Shown: positions 8,878 to 18,118 of the stretch, piece after piece
Numbering within the stretch: position 1 is the stretch's first letter
How the letters are laid out: each line of letters begins with the position of its first letter
Origin: Streptomyces sp. NBC_00289
GTDB lineage: Bacteria > Actinomycetota > Actinomycetes > Streptomycetales > Streptomycetaceae
Assembly (NCBI RefSeq): GCF_041435115.1
Contig: NZ_CP108047.1
Span: 80,808-144,807, forward strand
Reading direction: 5' to 3'
Length of the DNA stretch: 64,000 nucleotides
The notes under the pieces: generated by a model
Seen by the model: the letters and a program-made list of their open reading frames with translations, nothing else
Database searches by the model: none
What the model was told of the DNA's origin: nothing
Made by a program: the position numbers and the translations under genes

Positions 8878-8938
8878 CTGCCTCGGGGACGGCAGTCCGC
8901 GACGCCGGCGAAGCACACGGGGGCCCGAACACCGACAA

Positions 8939-9225
8939 CGGACAGCAGCCAGTGTCGAGCTGGAGGCACTGGAGGACTGGCGCCTGCGCCACCCGCTCTT
9001 ACTCCTGTTCGTCCTCGACGCCACCGGGCCGGCATCCACAACCGCATCAACGCCCTACGCGCCGCCACCCACGAACCGGGAGTGTTCGCCTTCCAGCGGG
9101 AAGTCCCGATCCTCGCAGCACCCCTGCCCGACCTGCTCCACCACGGGCCCTCCGCACCCGTCTGGCGACCCGTCCACAACCCGGACCGCAGGATCACATG
9201 GATAGACTCTCCTCGATCCTCATGA
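8939..9225 (+). pseudogene. Frameshifted hypothetical protein
   Basis: Frame one reads VELEALEDWRLRHPLLLLF and VLDATGP, then good coding sense moves to another frame at about 9030: GIHNRINALRAATHEPGVFA, then FQREVPILAAPLPDLLHHG, ending at 9225. The pieces join into a plausible Streptomyces hypothetical protein broken by one indel. No function is recognised. Confidence 0.4.
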
Positions 9226-9249
9226 GCCTGTTGCCGTCACAGACAGGCA

Positions 9250-9591
9250 TCACGGCGTGACGCCTGCTGAACGCGAACGGCGCCGCCACGCCCGGCAGCG
9301 GCAGCGGGGCGAGCAATACCGCGCGTCCGAACGCTTCCGCTTCCCGAACGGGGTGTTACTGCCGTACCAGGTACTCGCGCACTCCGGACAGCGAAACCGC
9401 GGCCAAGGATGCCGGCGCCCCTCCAGCAGCGCCTTCAGCGCCTCGCCCCCGGCCTGGATCGCGGCCCGGCGGGCACGCTCCTGCCGCCAAGCAGCTGTCC
9501 GGCACGCCGCCGAGCAGTAACGGCGACTCTTCCCCGCGCCCTCCAGCAGAGGCGTCCCACACTGCCCACACCGAGGCTCATTCCTGGTCAC
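9250..9591 (-). CDS. Small protein with two treble-clef-like zinc fingers
   Basis: A 113-aa protein with two four-Cys modules: CGQC...YCSAAC and CPEC...YCSPRC, each followed by a basic helix ([22 protein letters not shown]). This pattern suggests a nucleic-acid-binding zinc protein. A GTG at 9591 is used as start because the sequence before the first CxxC loses coding character. Confidence 0.55.
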   Translation of the reverse strand: MTRNEPRCGQCGTPLLEGAGKSRRYCSAACRTAAWRQERARRAAIQAGGEALKALLEGRRHPWPRFRCPECASTWYGSNTPFGKRKRSDARYCSPRCRCRAWRRRSRSAGVTP

Positions 9592-10168
9592 CACGCATCC
9601 AGACTGCCCCCTCCACGACACCCCTGACCAACCAGTCAGAAGATCCGTTCGGGCGCTACAGGCTTGCCCGGAAGGCGAAAGAGAGCCTGTAACCCTTGGG
9701 CGGGGCGGCTCGTTACTGGTGTGCGTTGCGTGCACGCGCGGGCCGGGGAGGTCATGGCTTGTCGCCCCCGGCCCGCGCCCCCTACCGCCATCCCGCCAGG
9801 CGTCGCATCCTGGACTCTGATCTGGACCGGACCCGGCGCCGCCCCGTCCGCGCATCGGTGGCGGCTGAATGGTGTGAGGGGCAGGCAGCGCTGTTGCGCG
9901 GTGGTGTGCAGGGCTCATAGGTCCGCGGACGAGGCGCTCACGCGGGCCGCTGAACAAGCTGCTGCTGAACCGTCACGGGCCGGACGCCGGACGAGACCCG
10001 GACACCGGCATCCCTCCGTCCACTGAGCCGGGCCGGCCTGGTGCCGACGGCTGCGCGTCGCACGACCCCCGAGCCGGCGCCCGGAGGGACCGTCTTTCAC
10101 CGGCCTGCCGGTCCCTGACCGCCGCCGCCAGCTCGCCGGACCCGCCGACCAGGAGCACGCTGGAATGC
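9592..10168. other. No gene recognised
   Basis: Several short frames are open on both strands but none has a credible start, Shine-Dalgarno and recognisable product. No repeat or RNA gene was seen. Confidence 0.3.
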
Positions 10169-10408
10169 GTGAACAGCCCGACGATCGTCGTCCACCCGCC
10201 CTCCCCCACAGGCGGCCGCAAGGTCACGGTGCGCTCCCACGGCAGGGACAAGATCCTTGGCACCGCCTACAGCGATCACGACCTGGTGGTGTTCCTTGAG
10301 AGCGCAGGCATCCACGATCCCGACAGCGCCCTGGACGATGACCGGTGGATCGAGTGGCGCGGCGGTCGCGCACACCAGTGGACCCGGCCCAACCCCGCGC
10401 CCCCCTGA
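10169..10408 (+). CDS. Small conserved-type hypothetical protein
   Basis: A 79-aa acidic protein starting with GTG, containing RKVTVRSHGRDKILGTAYSD and DLVVFLESAGI followed by DDDRWIEWRGGRAHQW. The tail resembles a small Streptomyces hypothetical family ending in WVEWRGG. An AGGAG lies ~13 bases before the start. Function unknown. Confidence 0.5.
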   Translation: MNSPTIVVHPPSPTGGRKVTVRSHGRDKILGTAYSDHDLVVFLESAGIHDPDSALDDDRWIEWRGGRAHQWTRPNPAPP

Positions 10409-10591
10409 GCAACTGGACGAGCGGAGCCGCCCGCGGGATTGCGGGCCGCCGTCACTGACACGCACCTGAACCCTGCCCCAGGTGTGCGTGGCCTGCAGAC
10501 GCAGGACGATCGGCGGCAGGACGTGGGGGACAGCGTTGGTGACCATTCCCGAGATCACCACCAGCGCGTCGTACACCTGCTCCTCGGTAAG

Positions 10592-11885
10592 GGCTCAGTG
10601 TGATTTAACGTCTGCGGGTTCGGGAGTGTCGGCGGGTGGGCTGATGGTGTAGTTCCACTGGCCGTGGGTTTCGTGACGGGTCAGCGGGAGGGCCTTCATG
10701 GCCTTGTCGCTGATCTTGATGCCTGTGGGGTAGACACCGGTGTCCAGGGCCGCGGACACGGTCAGGCCGGTCTCGGTCGTCGTCGCACCGATCAGGGAAA
10801 CGGCGGCCTCGTGGCTGGTCAGTGGTGTCCCGCGCCAGTTCATGGTGATTGCGGAGAACAGCCGGTGCTCTATGCGATTCCACTTCGAAGTACCCGGCGG
10901 CAGGTGCAGCACGGTGATCGACAGGCCGGTCTCGGCGGCGAGGGCAGCCAGCCCGGTCTTCCAGGCCCGTAGTCGGCTGCCGTTGGATCCGCCGCTGTCC
11001 GCGGTGATCGTCAGTGTCGTGGCCTGCGGATATGCGGCCCGGCCGACGTTGTTCCACCAGGTCCGCAGGGTGTTCACGGCGAACGCGGCGGTGTCGTGAT
11101 CCATGCCGACGCTGACCCAGCCGGCGTTGGCGCCGATGTCGTAGACGCCGTAGGGGATGGCTTTGCCGGCCGGTCCGGGGAAGTCGTGGACGTTGACCTT
11201 CACCGGGTCCCCAGGCGGTCGCCATTCCTTGCCGACGTTCTTGAAGTTCCCGATCAGTTCCTTTTTCTTGCAGTCCACGGACACGACGGGCTGTCCGGCA
11301 GCGAGGGCCGCCCTGACCTGATCGTTGAGGTAGCGGAACTGGGCGTCGCGGTCGGGGTGCTGCTTGCCCTCGACGGTTTTGGCGTTGCCCTGCAAGGAGT
11401 AGCCGGCCTCGTGCAGCAGTCGGGCCACGACGTTCTCGGTGCACCGGTGTCCCCGATTGACCAGCTCGGCAACCAGGTGCGACAGCGATTTCGTGGTCCA
11501 GCGCAGCGGGTTCATCGGATCACCACGAGTCTCCGGCTCGACCAGGGCATCCAGGTCCACGGCCAGTTGCGGGTCCAGGACCTCGGCCCGTCTGCGGCCG
11601 CCTCCCGGCCCCCGGGACCGCCCGACCGCCAGCGGCTGCGGATCGTCCAGTTCCCCGCGGCCCCGTCGGATCGTGTCCTGGGACACCCCGGTCGCCTCAC
11701 AGACGATCCGTGCACCGCCGCCACCCAGCTCACGAGCCTCGTTGCCGAGCCACAACCGTCGCTGCCGCTCGGTCAGGTGATCCCGGATCGCCTCGTAGCG
11801 CCGGGCCAGGGACTCCATATCGATCGGCATAGCAGGAAACGTACGCGCCGCGCGACTGATTCATAACTTGTTTCGCTACGAGCCC
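10592..11885 (-). mobile_element. ISAzo13-family insertion sequence
   Basis: One transposase gene bounded by short GGCTC/GAGCC ends and flanked by TAAG (10588-10591 and 11886-11889; TAAGG is equally possible). The flank reconstructs the interrupted HATPase frame exactly. Confidence 0.75.
10595..11830 (-). CDS. ISAzo13-family transposase
   Basis: A 411-aa transposase that cuts and joins its own element. An N-terminal HTH region (RRGRGELDD... after TGVSQDTI) precedes a DDE-type core with VVSVDCKKKELIGNFKN, LTITADSGGSNG and TSKWNRIEHRLFSAI, the blocks characteristic of this family. The length is normal and the frame uninterrupted, so the enzyme may be active. The ATG at 11830 is the first in the frame. 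Confidence 0.85.
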   Translation of the reverse strand: MPIDMESLARRYEAIRDHLTERQRRLWLGNEARELGGGGARIVCEATGVSQDTIRRGRGELDDPQPLAVGRSRGPGGGRRRAEVLDPQLAVDLDALVEPETRGDPMNPLRWTTKSLSHLVAELVNRGHRCTENVVARLLHEAGYSLQGNAKTVEGKQHPDRDAQFRYLNDQVRAALAAGQPVVSVDCKKKELIGNFKNVGKEWRPPGDPVKVNVHDFPGPAGKAIPYGVYDIGANAGWVSVGMDHDTAAFAVNTLRTWWNNVGRAAYPQATTLTITADSGGSNGSRLRAWKTGLAALAAETGLSITVLHLPPGTSKWNRIEHRLFSAITMNWRGTPLTSHEAAVSLIGATTTETGLTVSAALDTGVYPTGIKISDKAMKALPLTRHETHGQWNYTISPPADTPEPADVKSH

Positions 11886-11960
11886 TAAGGCCCCACGAGG
11901 TCAGGACCGGGCGGGCGGCGTGCCGCGCGGCGGCGGAGCCGTCAGCCCGTGCTCCAGCGG

Positions 11961-13777
11961 GACCCTGATGGTTAATTCGGGGTCAAGCCGCGAGGGCGAG
12001 TTCGAGGCGGGCGAGGTGGCTGGTCCTGGTCCGGTCCATGGGGTGGCCGTTCCACCAGGCGTGGAGTCGGATGAGGTTGAGAGCGACGGCCGAGTAGACG
12101 TGCTCGAGGTGCGTCCGGGCCAGGCCGCGGTAGCGGGCACGGCGGGTGCCGGTGACCGCGACGGCCTGGCGGATGGTGCCCTCGACGCCTGCTCGTCGTC
12201 GGTATTCGTGCTGCCAGTCACGGGTGGCCTGGGCGAGGCGGGCGGTGTGCTGGAGCTCGTGGAGTTGGCGGGGCAGGACGGTGAGCTGCCGGTATCCGGC
12301 CTTCGAGGTGGTGCACCGGCCCCGGGCCGGGCACGGCTGGCAGGTGGTCTTGGCGAACTTGATGACCACGGCGTCGGTGCCGCGCTGGGTGCAGGGGCTC
12401 CAGGACGAGCTGGTGCGGCCCTGCGGGCAGACGGCGTTCTGCTGTTCGAAGTCGATGGCGAACGCGGCCCGGTCGTAGCCGGCACCGGCTCTGGCCTGGG
12501 GCGAGCAGTCGCCCAACAGCGGGCTGATCAGCACGGTGCCGAAGTCCTTGAGCGAGGAGGCGACAAGCGCCGCGGAGGGATAGCCGGAGTCGACGTAGTG
12601 CTCGCCCGGAGCCAGTTTCCGGCCGGCCAGGGTCTGGTGGATCGGCTCGGTCATCGACGCGTCCGGCACGGTGGCATCGGTCGTGGCCACGTTCGTGACC
12701 AGGTTCGGGGCGCGGTTGTCGCCATCATCGTCGTCACAGGTCTCGGACAGGTGGATCTTGTATCCCAGCCAGAACAAGTCCTCGCCCTTGGCCGCCCAGC
12801 GGGCGTCGGTGTCGTACGGAGAGCCGAGACGGACTCTGGCCGGCGGGAGACCGTCCTCGTCCGCCGCCCGCCGCCGCACCTCCCGTCCTCTGGGGGTGTC
12901 GGTGACCTGGTAGTTCTGCACCAGTACGGTCCGCAAGACCTGCACCGCGGGCAGCTCGCGCAGCCATCCCGGCACGTCGGCGCGGTAGACCGCTTCCAGC
13001 AGTGTGACCGCATCCGTTCCGAACGCGACGGCCAGGTCGGCGCGCTTGGACGCGGTGACGGGCAGCCGCCAGGAATCGACCCGGGCCGCATAACGCCTGG
13101 ACCATGGTTCGACGTCCACGACCGTGGCGAGCCAGCCCGGTGCCGCGGCCGCAAGCGCCTCCAGCACGGCCCGCACACTCTCACCGGCCAACTCCAGGCG
13201 GTTCATGTCCCGCACCGCGCTGATCACGTGAGTGGAGTCTGTCCGCTGCTTCCCGCCCGGCTTGACCAGGCCCTTCTCCTTCAACGCGGCCAGCAGCAGG
13301 TCCAAGGCCCGCTCCTCCAGGCCGTGCTCGACCACCCGGGTGCGGAACTCCGACAACACCGACGCGTCGAACCCCTCGTCCGCCAGGCCGAGCCCGAGCG
13401 CGTATTTCCAGGTGAGGTCCTTGCGGGCGGCATCGGCGGCCTGCCGGTCGGTGAGGTTCTCCGCCATCTGCAGCACCGTGACCAGCGCCAGCAGGCCCGG
13501 CGAGAGTGCCGGTCGGCCCCGTGCACCGAACGCACCGGAGAACTCCGTGTCCGGGAACACCTCGGGCAACTGGTCCCGGATCGCCACCGCGAGCGGCGGC
13601 TCCTTACGCGCGTACATCTTCCGTACCGCCGCAGCGATCTCCGGCGACGGTTCCGGCCACGACCGCGGCGACATCGACAAAACGAGCCCCTCCCCGGCCG
13701 GACCCTCCCGGCACAGGAGGAACCTGCCCACCCACTCCCACCAGCACCCTCAGCCGCACGAATTAACCATCAGGGTC
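11961..13777 (-). mobile_element. IS1182-type insertion sequence, copy 1 (1817 bp)
   Basis: Terminal inverted repeats GACCCTGATGGTTAATTCG at both ends, flanked by a 6-bp direct repeat CAGCGG (11955-11960 and 13778-13783). It lies inside the split HATPase gene. A copy of identical length is at 41444-43260. Confidence 0.9.
11983..13731 (-). CDS. IS1182-family transposase (copy 1)
   Basis: A 582-aa transposase with an N-terminal DUF772-type domain (FGARGRPALSPGLLALVTVL...) and a C-terminal DDE domain (HYVDSGYPSAALVA; HTARLAQATRDWQHEYRRRAG with VEGTIRQAV). Four to six Cys near CQPCPARGRC may bind zinc. The ATG at 13731 is used; MSPRSWPEP at residue 20 is a good alternative. It appears intact. 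It differs from copy 2 by two bases I noticed, one giving Met instead of Ile in the segment VRK(M/I)YARKE. Confidence 0.9.
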   Translation of the reverse strand: MGRFLLCREGPAGEGLVLSMSPRSWPEPSPEIAAAVRKMYARKEPPLAVAIRDQLPEVFPDTEFSGAFGARGRPALSPGLLALVTVLQMAENLTDRQAADAARKDLTWKYALGLGLADEGFDASVLSEFRTRVVEHGLEERALDLLLAALKEKGLVKPGGKQRTDSTHVISAVRDMNRLELAGESVRAVLEALAAAAPGWLATVVDVEPWSRRYAARVDSWRLPVTASKRADLAVAFGTDAVTLLEAVYRADVPGWLRELPAVQVLRTVLVQNYQVTDTPRGREVRRRAADEDGLPPARVRLGSPYDTDARWAAKGEDLFWLGYKIHLSETCDDDDGDNRAPNLVTNVATTDATVPDASMTEPIHQTLAGRKLAPGEHYVDSGYPSAALVASSLKDFGTVLISPLLGDCSPQARAGAGYDRAAFAIDFEQQNAVCPQGRTSSSWSPCTQRGTDAVVIKFAKTTCQPCPARGRCTTSKAGYRQLTVLPRQLHELQHTARLAQATRDWQHEYRRRAGVEGTIRQAVAVTGTRRARYRGLARTHLEHVYSAVALNLIRLHAWWNGHPMDRTRTSHLARLELALAA

Positions 13778-14078
13778 CAGCGGCAGACCAAACACCCGCA
13801 GACGGCGTGAGGCGTCCTGCGAAGACCGCAAGGAGCGGTCAGGGGAACACCGCTTATCACTGCCGTCCCGAAGACCGGAGATCTTGGTGGACCTGCTGCT
13901 GTATGCCTTACTTCCGCGGACACTCCTTCAGGCTCTGAACAGGGTGAGCAACCACCTCCACTGCAGTGTCGGCAAACGAACGTTATCTTGAGCTCCGAAA
14001 TGATGCGCCTCGCTGACCTGAGGCGATGCGGTGAGGACAGCGTCCGTGAAGCAGCTCATGAGGCAGCTCGGGGCCATG

Positions 14079-14370
14079 TCAGCATGGCCCGATCGTTGCC
14101 GAACCTCGACCTGGGCGGCGGGCCTCCGGAATGGGCGGGCTCTGGAGCCTGGCGGCGCGGAGGTCGCCGAGTGCGTGGGCGAGTTGTTCTCGGAGCTGAC
14201 GGTTTTCCTCGGTGAGGCGGCGGTTGCGTTCATTGGCGGCCTCCAGGCGCCGGATGAGCGAAGCGTCGGAGGCTCGTTGCCGGGCCGGAACCGGGTCGGC
14301 GGGGGCTCGCTGCCGTTCGGTCCGTAGGCGTTCGATCTCGGCTCGCAGCTCGGGCTGGGTGTCAACACCG
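14079..14370 (-). pseudogene. DUF6262-like coiled-coil protein, C-terminal fragment
   Basis: The translation TQPELRAEIERLRTERQ and LEAANERNRRLTEENRQL with REQLAHALGDLRA fits the coiled-coil tail of DUF6262 proteins that accompany Tn554-type tyrosine recombinases. The HTH N-terminus is missing: sequence similarity stops at about 14370, just before the IS4 element. The matching recombinase genes are not in the window. Confidence 0.5.
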
Positions 14371-14401
14371 TTGCGTTTGGCTTCTGAGCTGTACGTCAAG
14401 C

Positions 14402-15832
14402 CCTGGTGAACGGCGCAACGGGACCACCTGATAGATCAACGATCGGCGAAGAAAGTCGATCAAGGTCAGGGGTCCCGTTGCGGGAGAAGTCTGTCATCAC
14501 GTCCACGATCGAGACGGCCCGGGGTGTGTTCGCGCCGGGTCATCTGGGGGAGTTGACCCAGATCGTGGACTTCGCGCTGGTGGACGCAGTGTTGGAGGAG
14601 ACCGGTCGGCGCGAGAAGCGCGTGCGGCTGCTGCCTTCGCGGGTGGTGGTGTACTTCGTGCTCGCTCTCGCGCTGTTCGAACACCGCTCGTACCGTGCGG
14701 TGTGGTCCAAGCTGACCGCCGCCCTGACCCCGCTGGCCCTGGTGCGTCCTGCGGTCTCCTCGCTGACGCGGGCCAGGCGCAGGGTGGGGGCTGCACCTCT
14801 GCGGCGTCTGTTCGAGACGCTTGCCGGGCCCGTCGCCCGCCCTGGGCAGGCCGGGTCCTTCTACCGGGGCCTGCGCACCGTGGCCGTCGACGGGACCCTG
14901 CTGCACACCCCCGACGACGAGACGCTCACCTGGCGCTACCCCAAGCGGGCCGGGGAGAGTCTTGAGTTCGGCTACCCGCTCCTGCGGCTGCTGGCCCTGG
15001 TCGAGTGCGGAACGCGCGCGCTCGTAGCCGCCGCCTTCGGACCGGAGTCCGAGGGTGAACTTTCCTATGCCGTGCGGCTTCTGACCGCTCTGGACAAGAC
15101 GATGCTCCTGCTGGCTGACGCGGCGTTCGACGGCAACGAGTTCCTTGATGCCGTCCACCAGAGCGGGGCTCGGTTCCTGGTGCGCTCCGGGGCCCGCCGC
15201 GTCCCCACACCCGCCGAGCACCTGGGCGACGGCTCCTACATCTCCCGCATCGGCTACGGCGTCTTGCGGGTACTGCTGCCGGTGCGCGTGATCGAGGCGA
15301 CCCTCGCCGTCACCCTGGCCGATGGCACCGTCCGCACCGAGCAGTGGCGGCTGATCACCAATCTGCTGGACCCCGTCCGTTTCCCGGCCGCCGAGCTCGT
15401 TGAGCTCTATCACCGCAGGTGGCAGGCGGAAACTACGTATTTTTCGATCAAGGCCACGATGCTCGACGGCCGCGTCCTGCGCTCCCGCAGCATCGATGGT
15501 CTCGACCAGGAAGTCTACGCCCTGCTCACCGCCTACCAGGCTCTGATCCGCGCCGGCGACGATGCGCTGACCGGGCGGCCGGAAGTACCCATGGAACGGA
15601 TCAGTCTCACCGTCCTGCTGACCGCCGCAACCGACACCGTCACCGCCGGCCAGGGAATCTTCCCCAGCACCCTCATCGACCTGGTCGGCGCGATCGGCCA
15701 CGCAGCCCTGAGCGACCTCCTGCCCGCCCACCGACGGCAACGAGTGAAGGCCCGCACCCGCAAGAACCCCACCAGCAAGTACGGCCCGAACGCCGGACAG
15801 CGCCCCCAGCCTCACCAATTCACCGTGGTGGC
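14402..15832 (+). mobile_element. IS4-family insertion sequence
   Basis: The transposase is bracketed by imperfect ends GGTGAACGGCG (left) and the complement of CCAATTCACC (right, about 15818-15829). A short inverted repeat, GCAACGGGACC against GGTCCCGTTGC, lies at about 14415-14481, just inside the left end. The boundaries are approximate. Confidence 0.6.
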
Positions 15833-15854
15833 TTGCTCTGGTGACGGAGCGTGA
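14406..15854 (+). CDS. IS4-family transposase
   Basis: A 482-aa DDE transposase. The first Asp is in RTVAVDGTLLHTPD, the second in LLADAAFDGNEF, and the family YREK-type signature is ELYHRRWQAETTYFSIK. The frame is complete from a GTG at 14406; the last ~10 residues run past the predicted right end of the element. A start closer to LREKSVITS is possible. Likely active or recently active. Confidence 0.85.
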   Translation: MNGATGPPDRSTIGEESRSRSGVPLREKSVITSTIETARGVFAPGHLGELTQIVDFALVDAVLEETGRREKRVRLLPSRVVVYFVLALALFEHRSYRAVWSKLTAALTPLALVRPAVSSLTRARRRVGAAPLRRLFETLAGPVARPGQAGSFYRGLRTVAVDGTLLHTPDDETLTWRYPKRAGESLEFGYPLLRLLALVECGTRALVAAAFGPESEGELSYAVRLLTALDKTMLLLADAAFDGNEFLDAVHQSGARFLVRSGARRVPTPAEHLGDGSYISRIGYGVLRVLLPVRVIEATLAVTLADGTVRTEQWRLITNLLDPVRFPAAELVELYHRRWQAETTYFSIKATMLDGRVLRSRSIDGLDQEVYALLTAYQALIRAGDDALTGRPEVPMERISLTVLLTAATDTVTAGQGIFPSTLIDLVGAIGHAALSDLLPAHRRQRVKARTRKNPTSKYGPNAGQRPQPHQFTVVACSGDGA

Positions 15855-15935
15855 GATCGACATGGAGGGTGCCTCGACCTGCGATGATTCAGCTTCTCAA
15901 GGACTGGATCATGGCGGGGAGGAGGCACCCTCCGG

Positions 15936-17332
15936 GTGTCGAAGCTTACCGAGTGGGCGGACGGCCTGTCGTTGTCGGAGGGCGGGCGGAAGCTGGTGGG
16001 CAAGGCAGGGATCGTGCCGGTGCGGCGCCTGGCGGACAAGGTCGGCCTGACCGACACGCTGTCCTCGGCGTTGGTGCGACGGGACTTCCATCCGGTCCAT
16101 GACCGGGGCGGGGTGCTGGTATCGGCGGCGTGTGCGGTGCTGCTGGGGGCGCGTTCGATCGCCGGGATCGCGGTGATGCGGCAGGCAGCACTGGTACTCG
16201 GGCAGCCGGCCTTGGCCTCCACGCTGTACCGCACCCTGGACCAGATCGGCCCGGTCCAGCTCACCAAGATCGCCTCGGCGCGGGCGAAGGTCCGCTCCCG
16301 GGTGCACGACCTGCGGGACCTGCGGCCGGGCGGCTTTCCGTGGATACGCGTGGATGGCAGGGAGCTGACCGGCTGGACGGTGCTGGACATCGATGCCTCC
16401 TTCGTGCCCGCCCACTCCGAGAAGGAGGGCGCCGAACCGCATCGCAAGGGTTTCGGCCTGCACCCGCTGCTGGTGTTCCTGGACAACACCGACGAGCACC
16501 TGGTGTGCCGCCTGCGCCCGGGCTCGGCCGGCGCGAACACCGCGAGCGACCACATTGAGGTCGCCACCGAGGCCGTGCGGCAGCTGCCGACCCGCCGCCG
16601 CAGGAAAGTCCTCTTCCGTGCCGACGGCGCGGGCGCGACGAAGCAATGGCTGGCCTGGATCGCCTCCGGCGGCGGCAACAAGGCCCACACCTGGGAATAC
16701 TCGGTCGGCTGGAGCCGGGACGAGGACTTTTGGAGTGGCCTGGCCAAGGTCCCCGAGAAGGCCTGGACACCCGCGCTCGACGCGAAGGGCGTCCCCCGCG
16801 AGGACGCCGCCCTGGTGGAGATCACCGACCTGCTCGACCTCAGCGAATGGCCGCCCGGTCTGCGGATCATCGTCCGGCGCGAGCCCGTCCACCCCAAGTA
16901 CACCAAGGACTTGAAGCCCTACGAGCAGGCAACCGGCTTCCGCTACACGGTGATCGCCACGAACACGGTCGGCCGGCAGCTGCAGTGGCTCGACGCCCGC
17001 CACCGCACCCACGCCCACGTCGAGTCCGGCATCCGACGCTCCAAGGCACTGACCCTGCTGCGACTGCCCTCGTTCAAATTCGCCCTCAACCAGGCCTGGT
17101 GCACCCTTCTCGCCACCGCCATGGACCTGCTGTCCTGGCTGCAGCTCCTCGCCCTCGACGGCCGTCTCGCCCGCGCCGAGCCCACGCCGTCCGCACCGAC
17201 CTACTCGACGTCCCCGCCAAGCTGACCGACCACGCCCGCCGACGCGAGCTCAAGCTCGACCCCGCCTGGCCCGCCTCCCACCACGTCGTCACCGCATGGG
17301 ACCGCATCCAGGCCCTGCCCGACCCCGGCTGA
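15936..17332 (+). pseudogene. IS1380-family transposase, frameshifted near the C-terminus
   Basis: A GTG at 15936 follows GGAGGAGG and opens a 429-aa frame with IS1380 motifs: LDIDASFVPAHSEKEGAEPH and later RKVLFRADGAGATKQ. At about 17180 the natural tail (AVRTDLLDVPAKLTDHARRR, ...TAWDRIQALPDPG) jumps to another frame, consistent with loss of one base in GAGCCCACGCC. The transposase therefore ends with a wrong ~12-residue tail and lacks ~45 residues. A GGAGGGTGCCTC/GAGGCACCCTCC inverted repeat sits at about 15866-15935, near the left end. Confidence 0.75.
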
Positions 17333-18020
17333 CCACCACGCCGCCACCCCAACACACCGGAAGGAGGAGACCCGCAGCACCCTCGGTGAGTGGACACCGA
17401 CGACCACCGCGACGACACGCGGCCCACCGACCTGACCCACGACTATCACCCCCTCAGAACGAACCATCAGGAACCGGACACCCCAGCCGAACCACTCACG
17501 CCGGCGCGCGCACATGAATGATCGAGGCCAGAAGGCCCAGAACTACACCGTCCATACCACCGTCACATTCTTTGCCCACGGCCTCAATAGCCGCTCACGG
17601 CGCTAACGCAACGGTGTTGCCGCCAGGGATCACCCGAGGGAGTGGCGCGCGACCCCGTTGTCCGGACAGCCTCCCCCGGCTGTCGAGGCCCCGGGCATCT
17701 TCCCGGGCCCCGAGCCGTCACCGCCTGGCCACGACTCGCAGCAGGAGGCAGCATAGCCACACGCCACCCCGCGGTGACGTCCCGTCTCGTGGTGTAGCCG
17801 ATCAAACTGGCGGAATCCCCAGGTCGCGGCCCGAATCGCCTTCGCTGGACGCCCTGTTGAGACATATGGAGCCGGGACCAGCGGTGATCGCCCCACCGCC
17901 CGCAGCGGCACGTACCGGACGGATCCGAAGCGGAGGCGACAGACCGTGATCGCCTACACCACGAAGGGGGACACGACCCACCCCGCTCCTGGGCGGTGCG
18001 CGGCACCACGCGAACCGTGC
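17333..18020. other. No gene recognised, upstream of partition sites
   Basis: No frame here has both a credible start and a recognisable product on either strand. The stretch probably combines the right end of the IS1380 element with the region downstream of parB. No RNA gene was seen. Confidence 0.35.
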
Positions 18021-18039
18021 GTGCTTACGGCGTAAGCAC
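18021..18039. promoter_or_regulatory. parS-like palindrome, site 1
   Basis: GTGCTTACGGCGTAAGCAC is a palindrome apart from its centre. It lies 80 bp downstream of the parB stop and recurs at 18090 and 20327, always next to parAB. It is a probable ParB binding site. Confidence 0.7.
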
Positions 18040-18089
18040 CTCCTTTCTCGGCTGGCCAACACCTCGCGCTGCGGACAGCCATGGCGCAA

Positions 18090-18108
18090 GTGCTTACGAC
18101 GTAAGCAC
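18090..18108. promoter_or_regulatory. parS-like palindrome, site 2
   Basis: GTGCTTACGACGTAAGCAC differs from site 1 only at the central base; the flanking A/T also pair. It sits 10 bp past the parB stop codon, 69 bp from site 1. Confidence 0.7.
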
Positions 18109-18118
18109 TCAAGGGAAC

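Larger units (their letters stand above)
10436..13840 (-). pseudogene. Anti-sigma-like HATPase gene split by two insertion sequences
   Basis: A paralogue of the gene at 7616-8065, in three pieces: RVFGLPL (about 13784-13840), ARHAARPVLTSWGL (about 11890-11955) and TEEQVYDALVVISGMVTNAV with VQVRVSDGGPQ (10436-10590). Removing the ISAzo13-type element with one TAAG copy joins SWGL to TEEQ in frame, matching SWGLDEEQ of the paralogue. Removing the IS1182 with one CAGCGG copy rejoins the N-terminal part, but a frame change remains just after it, so the gene carries at least one point lesion as well. The start and the extreme C-terminus are not clear. Confidence 0.7.

Noticed and set aside
11920..13938. 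Long plus-strand reading frame (672 codons)
   Set aside because: It is the antisense shadow of the IS1182 transposase; the same frame appears antisense to copy 2. Composition is low-complexity and it has no recognisable domain.
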